Positions 1 to 6,650 of a stretch of DNA of 22,423 bases are shown one piece after another (the first letter of the stretch is position 1; the number at the start of each line of letters is the position of its first letter). Below the pieces are notes generated by a model that worked only from the letters and a program-made list of their open reading frames with translations, had not been told where the DNA came from and searched no databases. This DNA is from CAZGTQ01 sp964528575. Its GTDB lineage: Bacteria; Planctomycetota; UBA1135; GCA-002686595. The position numbers were made by a program, and so were the translations under genes. The stretch lies in contig CAZGTQ010000078.1 of NCBI GenBank assembly GCA_964528575.1, positions 1-22,423 of the forward strand, in the 5' to 3' direction.

Positions 1-54
1 CTCGACGGCTCGAGCTGGCCGGCCCCGAACGGCCGCATCGACCTGCGGCGCTGA
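1..54 (+). CDS. C-terminal end of an unidentified protein (partial)
   Basis: An open frame enters from the left edge and ends at TGA 52-54, giving the tail LDGSSWPAPNGRIDLRR. Every codon ends in G or C, which matches the coding style of the confirmed genes here. Only 17 residues are visible, so no family can be assigned. The next gene starts 5 nt after the stop, and the GAGGA around the stop could serve as its ribosome binding site, so the two may be co-transcribed. Confidence 0.45.
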   Translation, partial: LDGSSWPAPNGRIDLRR

Positions 55-59
55 GGACG

Positions 60-314
60 GTGGTAAGCTCGGCCGTCGCGATGACGCAACGAGCCGAGCG
101 AGCCGGCGACGACCCGGTCCCGATCTACGCTGCGGACCCCCACGTCGCGGGGCGCGCCGCGTCGCTCCTGCGCGCGGAGGGGCTGCTCGCGATGGTCGAC
201 GTCGACGCGGCGTACGGACTGGCGTCGCCGCTGGACTACGCGCGCGTGCTCGTGCGCCGCGCGGACGCCGAGCGCGCGCTCGCGCTGCTGCGCGAGCAAG
301 GCTTTCCGGCGTAG
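60..314 (+). CDS. DUF2007-like small protein (putative signal-transducing protein)
   Basis: This 84-residue protein (77 if translation starts at ATG 81) has the layout of the small DUF2007 family: a first strand with VPIYAADP, a helix that skips to LLRAEGLLAMV, then a strand YARVLVRRADAERALALL that resembles the family's closing 'V.V...d...A..lL' segment. The family is often called a putative prokaryotic signal-transducing domain, but no molecular function is established. The start is uncertain: GTG 60 is preceded almost directly by GAGGA, whereas ATG 81 has no clear ribosome binding site but leaves a more typical family length. The protein has no signal peptide or membrane segment and is probably cytoplasmic. 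It follows the partial gene at the left edge by 5 nt. The family call is by pattern only. Confidence 0.7.
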   Translation: MVSSAVAMTQRAERAGDDPVPIYAADPHVAGRAASLLRAEGLLAMVDVDAAYGLASPLDYARVLVRRADAERALALLREQGFPA

Positions 315-324
315 CCCATGATAC

Positions 325-523
325 GCGCGCCGTGGGTCGAGCTCTGGGCCGGCATCCGAGCACGCGCTCGAGCTCCCAAGCGATCTGCGGACTGACACCG
401 CGCCGCCCGCGTACGAGCTCGTTGACTCCCCGCGCACGATCTCGCGGTCACGCCGAGTGGCTGCAGAAACTCCTCGAGGAGCACTTCGCCGGGATGCGTC
501 GGGATGCGTCGTCGTGTGGGCAT
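325..523 (-). pseudogene. Decayed HigA-type (XRE family) antitoxin gene
   Basis: From ATG 523 the reverse strand reads MPTRRRIPTHPGEVLLEEFL followed by QPLGVTAR (523-440), a clear N-terminus of the HigA antitoxin family (typical 'PTHPGEvL.EEfL.PLGvT'). The frame then breaks. In another frame, 426-355 reads VNELVRGRRGVSPQIAWELE plus RVLG, which is the family's helix-turn-helix recognition region and following helix. Intact relatives have about 13 residues between these two blocks; here only about 13 nt remain, so roughly 26 nt appear to be missing, causing the frameshift. After 355 the match fades. A partner HigB toxin is not seen on either side. The start overlaps the stop of the secreted-protein gene as TGATG. 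A sequencing error cannot be excluded, but a loss of this size would be unusual for one. Confidence 0.72.
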
Positions 524-1725
524 CAGAAAATCGTTCGGACGTAGCGGTCCTCCTGCGCGCTCCAGCGCAGGCCGACGTCGCGCGCCCGCTCGCGCAGGGC
601 GCTCCACTGCTCGTCGGAGATCGCACCCCGTGCTGGCGCGGGAAGCGCGAGCGCGTGCTCGACGGCGCGCCACACCTGGCGTCGGACGAGGCTCGGATAG
701 TCGGGCCAGTGAACGGGCTCGATGCGTTCGACGACGGAGTCCGCCGAGGCGAACGGGTCTTCCGGCAGGACGAGCGGCTCCGCGCGGAGCTCCGCGTGCT
801 GGCGTGCCCAGCGCAGGTGGTCGCGCGGGTGCTGCTCGACCCCGGTGCGCCCGTTGACCATCCGCGGCACGAAGAGAGGGAGCCCGTCGATTTCGGCGAT
901 CGGATAGCGGCCCGCGTACGCCGGACCGACCAAGGGATCCCGTTGCACGAAACCCGCGGCGATCGGCGGGAACGAGCGCGGCGCGACGGGCATGCTCGCG
1001 CCCTCCGGCAGCCAACGCCCCTGGAGCTCGACGACCGTCTCGTGGTCCGGCGGTTCGAACAGCACGCGGACGAGCAGGAACACCACCGTCCGGTCGGACG
1101 CGTCGACGTCCGCGGGGTTGTCGACGCGCGCGTCGGTGAGTCTCCCGGGCATCGAGATCTCGAAGAACTTCTCGAGCTCCGCGAGCGCGCGATCGCGACC
1201 GAGGCGATGCAGCGCGTTCGCCGCGGCGCTCAGTCGTGCCGGATCGAACGTGTCGGGGTCGAGCCCCGGGCTCGAGGCGATGATCTGCTGCAGCGCGTCG
1301 ATCGGCGGCGACCCCGCGAGCGGGAGGACGGCGCTCCCCGCGCTCGTCCCGTCCTCGAGCACGACCTCGACCTGGAACCAGTCGGTCACGAGCGGGCGCC
1401 GCAAGAGATCGCCGGGGTCGAACGACGCCTCGAATGCGCCGTCGCCGTCCGGCACGAGCCGGCGCGTCGCGACGTCCGATTCCGGCAGCTCGCGCACGTC
1501 GTCCCACGCGACGTGAGGCGCCGTGCCGAGGAAGACGTGACCGCGCACGTCGTGCGGGTTCGCCGCGCCCTCCAAACGGCCGCGGACGAACACGCGGCGG
1601 CCGCCCCAATGCACGTCCTCCACCGCCATCTCGTCCCACACGACGCGCGGCGGATCGACCGCGCCCGACGGACCTGCGAGCGACAGCGCCCCGAGCGCGA
1701 GCGCGACGAACCTGCTGCGACTCAT
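523..1725 (-). CDS. Secreted protein of unknown function
   Basis: The protein is 400 residues. It opens with a signal peptide (MSRSRFVALALGALSLAGPSGA, cleavage probably after the last Ala near 22) and has no other membrane segment, so it should be exported. I do not recognise its family. The first third is beta-like, with VVWDEMAVEDVHWGGRRVFV and a later 'DWFQVEVVLEDGTSAGSAVL' strand pair, reminiscent of an immunoglobulin-like fold but without a diagnostic motif. The middle is helical (LSAAANALHRLGRDRALAEL) and the C-terminal third has tryptophan- and proline-rich segments. No cysteine ligands or metal motif stand out. The gene is 80 nt downstream of the kinase gene on the same strand and may be the third gene of the sigma-kinase operon. 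ATG 1725 is chosen because it begins the signal peptide; GTG 1731 is also possible. Confidence 0.75.
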   Translation of the reverse strand: MSRSRFVALALGALSLAGPSGAVDPPRVVWDEMAVEDVHWGGRRVFVRGRLEGAANPHDVRGHVFLGTAPHVAWDDVRELPESDVATRRLVPDGDGAFEASFDPGDLLRRPLVTDWFQVEVVLEDGTSAGSAVLPLAGSPPIDALQQIIASSPGLDPDTFDPARLSAAANALHRLGRDRALAELEKFFEISMPGRLTDARVDNPADVDASDRTVVFLLVRVLFEPPDHETVVELQGRWLPEGASMPVAPRSFPPIAAGFVQRDPLVGPAYAGRYPIAEIDGLPLFVPRMVNGRTGVEQHPRDHLRWARQHAELRAEPLVLPEDPFASADSVVERIEPVHWPDYPSLVRRQVWRAVEHALALPAPARGAISDEQWSALRERARDVGLRWSAQEDRYVRTIF

Positions 1726-1766
1726 GCGCACCAGTCTGCGCCGCTCGGCGCCCGCCGCCAGTGCTG

Positions 1767-1799
1767 GGGCCGCCAGACGGGCCGCCAGACTGGGCCGCC
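1767..1799. repeat. 12-bp tandem repeat between kinase and secreted-protein genes
   Basis: The unit GGGCCGCCAGAC occurs at 1767-1778 and again at 1779-1790, followed by a partial third copy GGGCCGCC at 1792-1799. It fills most of the 80-nt gap between the kinase stop and the next gene. It could come from replication slippage or be a protein or RNA structure site; nothing in the sequence decides between these. Confidence 0.75.
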
Positions 1800-1805
1800 C
1801 GCTCT

Positions 1806-4457
1806 TCAGTTGCGGCGCGAGTCGTCCCACTCGACGCGCGTCGGTGGGATCTCGAGCGGCGAGCCGTCGGGCGCGACGAGGCGGTAGACGAGCGCGCCGG
1901 GCTCGTCGCTGGGGCAGACCCACAGGACGAGGTCGACCGCGTCGGAGACCTCGACGTAGGCGCGCAGACGCCCGGCGGCGTCGGCGCCGAGCGGATCGGC
2001 GACGCCGGCCTCGGCGCGGGCGAGCGCGAGCTGGTCGGCGCCGGCGGGGGACTTGCCGACGAGCTCGAAGTGGCCCAGGCGCAGGCCGTTCATCAGCTCG
2101 TACAGACGCGAGCGGTCGAAGTCGGGCGCGAGGTCGTCGAGCAGCAGCACGCGGCGCGGGCGCGGCTCCTCGAGCGGCGGATACGCCTCGCTGAGCCACG
2201 CCGGAAGGGCCGCCTCCTGCGACGCGAGCTGCGCGACCGGCTCGTGCGCCGGCGGCGCCGGCGCGGGCGCGACCGCGTCCCAGTCGACGCGCGCGGGACC
2301 GACGTTCAGCGGCGACCCTGCGCTCGCGACGATGCGGTAGACGACGCTCTCCGGCTCGCCGGCGCTGCGGACCCAGAGCACGAGGTCGACGTCCGCGGTC
2401 TGCGTGACGAAGTCCTGCAGGCGCTCGGCGGACTCCGCGTCCGCGAGGTCGCGGAACCCGGCCTGGACGCGCGCCGACGCGACGTGCTCGAGGTCGCCGG
2501 GATGCTCCGCGAGGTCCTCGCCGACGAGCTCGAAGTCGCCGAAGCGCAGGTGGTGCATCAGCTCGTACAGACGCTCGCGGTCGAGGTCCGCCGCGAGGTC
2601 GTCGAGCACCAGGATGCGCAGCGGCTCGGTCCGCGACGCGGCGCGGTTCGCCTGCGTCAGCCATGCGCGCCAGTCCGCGTCCTGCTCGCCGAGCTGCGCC
2701 TCGAGACGGCGCGCGAGGTCGTCGATCTGCTGCGGCGTCCACAGGCGCTCGGCCTCGCCGGGAACGCGATGCGCGAAAGGCGAGGGCGCCGGCGTGACGG
2801 CGAGGGACGGACCGCTCGGGATGTCGTACCGGTGGACGTGGGCGATGTGCGGCGCACCCGTCGCCGAGTACAGCGCGATCGCGATCGGCAGCGTCGTGAT
2901 CACCGCGAGGACGAGCGCGGCGACGACGACGCCGTAGCGCACGCCCTGGCTCTTGCGGCGCTTCTTCGCCTTCGCGCGCGCCGCGGCCTCGACCGCGGCG
3001 TTCTTCGCCGCGGGCATCGACGCGGTGACGGCGGTCGGCAGCGACACGGCGGTCGGGTACTCGCCCAGGTCGATCGGCGGCGTCGCGCCCGGAGCGGACC
3101 CGCCGCCCATCGACGGGAGCTCGGCCGGACGCAGCGCGAACGCGTCGCTCGCCGCGAGCACCGCGCGCAGGTCGCCGAGCATCTCGTCCGCGCTGCGGTA
3201 GCGGTTCACCATGTCCGCCATCGCGCGGCGCACGATCCAGTGCACCGCGTCGGGCGCGCGCTTGGTCATGCGCGAGAGGCTCCCGTGCGCCGGGAACGAG
3301 TTCTCGAGCGCCGAGTACAGCACCGCCCCCGCGCTGTAGAGGTCGAACTTGACGCCGTCGACCTCGTGCACCTTCACCCCCTGCATGGCGAGCTTCACCA
3401 TCTCGGGGTCGCGGAAGTACTCGGTGCCGTGCGTCGTCAGCGTCATCGCCGACTGGAGCGGCGTCACGAGGCCGAGGTCGACCAGGTGCGCGCGCTCGCC
3501 GGACACGATGACGTTGTTCGGCTTGATGTCCTTGTGCCACAGCCCCTTCGCGTGGAAGCGGTGCAGCGTCTCGAGGAGCTGGGCGGTGTACGTCAGCGCC
3601 TTGCGCAGCGCGACGTCGTCGAGCCCGCCGGCGCCGCCCTGGCGGTGCAGGCGCGCGGTCACCTCGCCGAGGTCCGGCCCCTCGACGTAGGGCATGACGT
3701 AGAAGAAGCGCTCGTCGGTCAGCTCGTGCTCGAGCACGAGCCCCAGGTCGCGCGCCGCCTCGAGCGCGCGGCTCTCGCGCACGATCTGCGGCAGCGTGGA
3801 GCCGTCGTCGAGCGAGAACGACTTGATCACGACTTGCTCGCCGGCGAGGCGGCCCGCGCTCGCGAGCGCCGCGCGCTTCGCGTCGGTCGGCTGCGCGAGG
3901 AAGAGCCACGCGCCCGAGCCGCCGCGCGGCAGCTCGCCCTGGACGCGGTAGCCGTCGAACTCGCGCAGCGCCTTGGGCCGATCGCCGCGCGGCGCGCGCG
4001 CCATCACCTCGGGCAGGCGCCGCTCGATGCCCTCGGTCAGCTCGCCGAGCCCGAGGAAGCGCGCCGGGTTGCCGACGACGAGGCGGTAGAGCGCGAGCGC
4101 ACCGCCCCGGCCCTCCTCCTCGATCGCGCGGCCGTAGTGGTTCGCGCGCGACCAGCGGCCGAAGACGACGTTGAGCGTCGCGAGGACGCTCATCACGAGC
4201 GCGGTCACGAGGCCGCCGATCGTGCGCAGCGCGTCGGCGACGGTCGCGCGGCCGAACCCCCAGCAGTGGCCGACCGCAGCGCCGAAGCCGCGGAACGTCG
4301 CCCCGAAGACGCGGCCGATCGCGCCGAACAGCGCCCCGAACAGCCAGATCAGGCCCTGGAAGAGCTTGTACAGGCCGTAGACCAGCGCGACGGGCAGAGC
4401 GATCGCCAGAGCCGTGACGGCGAGGACGGCGAGCAGCGCTCCGATATTGACTCCCAT
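1806..4457 (-). CDS. Membrane Ser/Thr protein kinase with duplicated C-terminal extracytoplasmic domain
   Basis: This 883-residue Hanks-type kinase has an unusual layout. Residues 1-100 are hydrophobic, with likely membrane segments at 5-30 and 78-98. The kinase domain spans about 168-435: glycine loop near GELPRGGSGAW (174-184), VVIK with Lys212, HKD catalytic loop (Asp310, Asn315), DLG in place of DFG (Asp327) and a GTEYFRDPE activation segment. The key catalytic residues are present, so it should be active. A Pro/Ala linker and a KAKKRRK stretch lead to a membrane segment at about 507-532; by the positive-inside rule the C-terminus lies outside. That part holds two similar domains (612-728 and 767-879), each beginning with a leucine-rich strand plus DDLA and ending VYR.VA..GSPL. 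Their family is unknown; a sensor role is inferred. The gene lies 41 nt downstream of the ECF sigma factor, the usual sign of a functional pair. Confidence 0.93.
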   Translation of the reverse strand: MGVNIGALLAVLAVTALAIALPVALVYGLYKLFQGLIWLFGALFGAIGRVFGATFRGFGAAVGHCWGFGRATVADALRTIGGLVTALVMSVLATLNVVFGRWSRANHYGRAIEEEGRGGALALYRLVVGNPARFLGLGELTEGIERRLPEVMARAPRGDRPKALREFDGYRVQGELPRGGSGAWLFLAQPTDAKRAALASAGRLAGEQVVIKSFSLDDGSTLPQIVRESRALEAARDLGLVLEHELTDERFFYVMPYVEGPDLGEVTARLHRQGGAGGLDDVALRKALTYTAQLLETLHRFHAKGLWHKDIKPNNVIVSGERAHLVDLGLVTPLQSAMTLTTHGTEYFRDPEMVKLAMQGVKVHEVDGVKFDLYSAGAVLYSALENSFPAHGSLSRMTKRAPDAVHWIVRRAMADMVNRYRSADEMLGDLRAVLAASDAFALRPAELPSMGGGSAPGATPPIDLGEYPTAVSLPTAVTASMPAAKNAAVEAAARAKAKKRRKSQGVRYGVVVAALVLAVITTLPIAIALYSATGAPHIAHVHRYDIPSGPSLAVTPAPSPFAHRVPGEAERLWTPQQIDDLARRLEAQLGEQDADWRAWLTQANRAASRTEPLRILVLDDLAADLDRERLYELMHHLRFGDFELVGEDLAEHPGDLEHVASARVQAGFRDLADAESAERLQDFVTQTADVDLVLWVRSAGEPESVVYRIVASAGSPLNVGPARVDWDAVAPAPAPPAHEPVAQLASQEAALPAWLSEAYPPLEEPRPRRVLLLDDLAPDFDRSRLYELMNGLRLGHFELVGKSPAGADQLALARAEAGVADPLGADAAGRLRAYVEVSDAVDLVLWVCPSDEPGALVYRLVAPDGSPLEIPPTRVEWDDSRRN

Positions 4458-4467
4458 GGCGATTGCG

Positions 4468-4493
4468 TGCGATCAGGCGTTGCGATCAGGCGT
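4468..4493. repeat. 13-bp perfect tandem repeat between sigma factor and kinase
   Basis: TGCGATCAGGCGT occurs at 4468-4480 and, directly after it, at 4481-4493. The pair occupies most of the 41-nt gap between the sigma-factor stop (4499) and the kinase start (4457), where a ribosome binding site for the kinase would be expected; no clear purine-rich site is visible there. It may be a slippage duplication or an element that sets kinase translation. Confidence 0.85.
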
Positions 4494-4498
4494 TGCCG

Positions 4499-5251
4499 TC
4501 AGCCCCCATCGGTGACGGTCTGCGCGGACCGCATCGCGACCTGGCGGTGGTAGATCTCCGCCAGGGCCTCGTCGAAGAGCTGGTCGTCGGCCTTGGTGGG
4601 ATTCAGGCCCAGTCCGTTTCGCTCGGCCTCCTCGAACTCCTCGGGCGTGAACGAATAGCGCGCCATGACCAGGCCCAGCGCCGCGCGCATCCGCTCGCGC
4701 ACGCGCGCCAGGCGCCGGCTCACGGTCGGCTCGCTGACGCCCAGGCCCGCGGCCACCTCGCGGCCGGTCTTGCCGTCGAGCACGCGCATGCGGAACACCG
4801 AGAAATCCATGAAGTCGGTGTCGCGCTCGACCTGGCGGATCGCCGCTTCGACCTTGGCGTCGAACACCGATTGCTCGTAGCGGTGGTCGGGAGCGGGACC
4901 GGGCGACGCGCCGGCCCAGGCCTCGTCGAGCTCGACCGGCTTGCGGCCGCCGCCGCGCTTCTGGGCCATCCGGCGGTCGATCTCGCCGCCCAGAGTGTAC
5001 TTGGCGATCGCGAGCAGCCAGGAGCTGAAGCGGGCGCCGCGGGAGGGGTCGTGGCGGTCGATCGCGTCCGCCAGCGCCGCGAGGGTCTCTTGGGAGAGAT
5101 CCTGGACGGTCTCCTTGCCGATCCGGCCGCCCCCCCATTTGGAGAGCTGCGAGCGGAGGATCGGGCCGAACGTCTCCCACAGCTCGAACCAGGCCTGGGG
5201 ATCACGGGCCCGCAGCCGGGCGACGAAGCTCGAGGTGACGTCGGAGAGCAT
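4499..5251 (-). CDS. ECF-type RNA polymerase sigma factor with C-terminal extension
   Basis: The protein is 250 residues. Region 2 lies at about 24-100, with the core-binding stretch DLSQETLAALADAIDRHDPS and the SSWLLAIAKYTLGGEIDRR helix used for -10 recognition. Region 4 lies at about 130-190, ending in a helix-turn-helix GREVAAGLGVSEPTVSRRLA that reads the -35. A normal ECF factor would stop near 195; here about 55 acidic residues follow (SFTPEEFEEAERNGLGLNP onward), which could be a regulatory or kinase-contact tail. No anti-sigma gene is adjacent; a membrane Ser/Thr kinase follows instead. In known ECF-kinase pairs the sigma factor is switched on by phosphorylation, and that mechanism is inferred here. 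The start ATG 5251 lies 7 nt after a TAGAAT -10-like box with no ribosome binding site, suggesting a leaderless message. Confidence 0.93.
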   Translation of the reverse strand: MLSDVTSSFVARLRARDPQAWFELWETFGPILRSQLSKWGGGRIGKETVQDLSQETLAALADAIDRHDPSRGARFSSWLLAIAKYTLGGEIDRRMAQKRGGGRKPVELDEAWAGASPGPAPDHRYEQSVFDAKVEAAIRQVERDTDFMDFSVFRMRVLDGKTGREVAAGLGVSEPTVSRRLARVRERMRAALGLVMARYSFTPEEFEEAERNGLGLNPTKADDQLFDEALAEIYHRQVAMRSAQTVTDGG

Positions 5252-5258
5252 GAGCTCG

Positions 5259-5264
5259 ATTCTA
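5259..5264 (-). promoter_or_regulatory. Putative -10 box (TAGAAT) of the sigma-factor gene
   Basis: On the reverse strand TAGAAT is followed by 7 nt and then the ATG at 5251, so transcription would begin at or next to the start codon. The surrounding 11 bp (5258-5268) recur exactly at 16233-16243. No convincing -35 was seen. Confidence 0.5.
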
Positions 5265-5419
5265 GGCGGGAAGCGGCGGGCGAGCCCGACTCGCGGCGCT
5301 GAACCGCCGCGAGACGCCCCCCCTACGCCCGAGCTCGCCGCTCATTCTCCACGTACGCGCTCCACCTACGCGCCGCCGCCTCGCCTGAAAGCCCCGCTCC
5401 CGCTTTCCCAAAACCACCC

Positions 5420-5495
5420 CGGGACGCCGAAGTCGGTGTCCCGCGACCGGGTCCCCTCGACCCTGACAGAACCACGCACGGGCCGAGCCGGCCCG
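5420..5495 (+). promoter_or_regulatory. Series of hairpins in the leader of the coiled-coil gene
   Basis: Three consecutive hairpins can be drawn. The first pairs 5420-5429 with 5434-5443 (10 bp including one G-U pair, loop AAGT). The second pairs GGGTC 5449-5453 with GACCC 5459-5463. The third pairs CGGGCC 5479-5484 with GGCCCG 5490-5495. More GC-rich dyads follow up to about 5530. None has a downstream T-run. The G-U pair in the first would be an A-C mismatch in the opposite strand, so it fits RNA from the + strand better. A structured 5' leader or the end of a transcript are both possible. Confidence 0.5.
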
Positions 5496-5537
5496 TCGAG
5501 CCCCGCGCTCGGCCGCTCGGCCGGGCGCCCGAACGAC

Positions 5538-5542
5538 AAGGA
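5538..5542 (+). promoter_or_regulatory. Ribosome binding site of the coiled-coil gene
   Basis: AAGGA lies 6 nt before ATG 5549. It is one of the few clear Shine-Dalgarno sites in the window and fixes the start of this gene. Confidence 0.8.
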
Positions 5543-5548
5543 ACGAAC

Positions 5549-6439
5549 ATGGGCATCTTCAAGACGATCTTTCGCACGGGTGTGGTCCTCGGCGTCCTGA
5601 CCGCCGTCGCGGTCGGCGGCATGATCCTGGTCGGCGGCTCCGAGCGGACCGCGGCCTTCATCGGCGACGTCCAGACGAGCGTCGTCGAGATCATCGACAC
5701 CAGCATCGACGATCCGGCGGCGATGCGGCACCAGTTGCGCAAGCTGCAGGCCGAGTACCCCAAGCGGATCGGCGCCGTGCGGGCCGACCTGGCCGAGATC
5801 CACGAGGAGATCCGCCAGCTCGAGCGCGAGAAGGCGATCTCCGAGCGCGTGGTCGAGATGACGTCCGAGGACCTCGCCGCGCTCGACCCGCTGATCTCGA
5901 ACGCGAACGACGCGGTCCTCTCGGGCAGCCACGCCTCCCTCGCGGCGGCGACGGTGCGCTTCGAGAACAAGCTGTACACGATCGAGCGGGCCCACTCGCG
6001 CGCCACGCAGATCCGCAGCACGAACAACGCGTACGCCGCGCGCGCCGCGGACGCCGAGCACGACCTCGGCTACCTCGAGCAGCAGGGCGCCCGCCTCGAG
6101 CAGATCCTGGTCCAGCTCGAGAACGAACGCGCCCAGTTCGAGGCGCAGCTCACCCAGCTCGACCGCCAGGTCGACGCGATCGCCCGCAACGAGCGTCTCA
6201 TCCAACTGATGGAGAAGCGCCAGAGCACGATCGAGGAGCACAGCCGCTACGAGGCGCAGAGCCTCGACCACATCGTCGCCCGCCTCGGCCAGGTGCGGAC
6301 GCGCCAGGAGGCCGAGCTCGACACGCTCGCCAACGCGCAGCGCCGCGTCGACTACGAGGACGTGGCGCGGATGCAGCTCGAGGCCGAGCAGGCGCGCGGC
6401 GCGATGGCGCCGGTGAACGAGCTCGTGCCCGTCCGCTAG
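5549..6439 (+). CDS. Membrane-anchored coiled-coil protein (PspA-like architecture)
   Basis: The protein is 296 residues. It starts with a short positive segment, MGIFKTIFRTG, then a single hydrophobic helix (about 11-30), which should anchor it in the inner membrane. Most of the rest, about 58-275, is charged and helical with heptad-like spacing, for example LAEIHEEIRQLEREK and LEQQGARLEQILVQLENER, so long coiled coils are likely. The size and helix content resemble the PspA/IM30 family, but PspA proteins have an amphipathic N-terminal helix rather than a full membrane anchor and I see no diagnostic PspA motif, so this is an architectural comparison only. The next gene on the same strand is a dynamin-like GTPase, which supports a role in membrane shape or integrity. 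The start is set by AAGGA six nt upstream. A strong hairpin follows at 6485-6520, so the gene may be transcribed alone. Confidence 0.88.
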   Translation: MGIFKTIFRTGVVLGVLTAVAVGGMILVGGSERTAAFIGDVQTSVVEIIDTSIDDPAAMRHQLRKLQAEYPKRIGAVRADLAEIHEEIRQLEREKAISERVVEMTSEDLAALDPLISNANDAVLSGSHASLAAATVRFENKLYTIERAHSRATQIRSTNNAYAARAADAEHDLGYLEQQGARLEQILVQLENERAQFEAQLTQLDRQVDAIARNERLIQLMEKRQSTIEEHSRYEAQSLDHIVARLGQVRTRQEAELDTLANAQRRVDYEDVARMQLEAEQARGAMAPVNELVPVR

Positions 6440-6484
6440 AGCGCCGGGCAGGGGACCCCGAGCGCACCGTCCTCGGGACGGACG

Positions 6485-6520
6485 GCGGCCGCCGCAGGTC
6501 ACGCGACCTGCGGCGGCCGC
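6485..6520 (+). terminator. Strong perfect hairpin, probable terminator of the coiled-coil gene
   Basis: GCGGCCGCCGCAGGTC (6485-6500) pairs perfectly over 16 bp with 6505-6520 around the loop ACGC. It begins 46 nt after the coiled-coil stop codon. There is no T-run, only GCTCGTTCG downstream, so it would be an atypical terminator or a transcript-stabilising 3' structure. Confidence 0.6.
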
Positions 6521-6543
6521 GCTCGTTCGTAAGCGCGTTCGCG

Positions 6544-6560
6544 ACGCGCGCGTGCGCGCG
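6544..6560. other. Alternating purine-pyrimidine CG tract (Z-DNA-prone)
   Basis: Seventeen consecutive bases alternate purine and pyrimidine, nearly all C and G, inside a longer stretch (6537-6579) of repeated GCGACGCGCGC-type words. Such tracts are known to favour left-handed DNA under negative supercoiling. It sits between a terminator-like hairpin and the next promoter. Confidence 0.5.
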
Positions 6561-6644
6561 ACGCGCGCAGCGCAGCGCGAGAAAACATCGTGATCTCGGG
6601 CCGAACGGGCCGAGCGCACCCTCGTTCGGCGCATGCGCGTTCGC

Positions 6645-6650
6645 TATCAT
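6645..6650 (+). promoter_or_regulatory. Possible -10 box (TATCAT) upstream of the dynamin-like gene
   Basis: TATCAT is an AT-rich hexamer in a very GC-rich gap. It would give a leader of about 180 nt before ATG 6839. No good -35 is seen. Confidence 0.3.

Noticed and set aside
327..329. A functional HigBA toxin-antitoxin module
   Set aside because: The antitoxin is frameshifted and no HigB-like gene lies on either side, so only a remnant is reported.
1806..4457. The kinase as a pseudokinase because DFG is DLG
   Set aside because: DLG is common in active bacterial kinases, and Lys212, Asp310, Asn315 and Asp327 are all present.
1434..4553. A 1039-residue open frame on the + strand opposite the kinase gene
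   Set aside because: It is Arg/Ala/Glu-rich with no domain or signal peptide, and its codons are the mirror of the well-supported kinase. Long empty frames are expected in DNA this rich in G and C.
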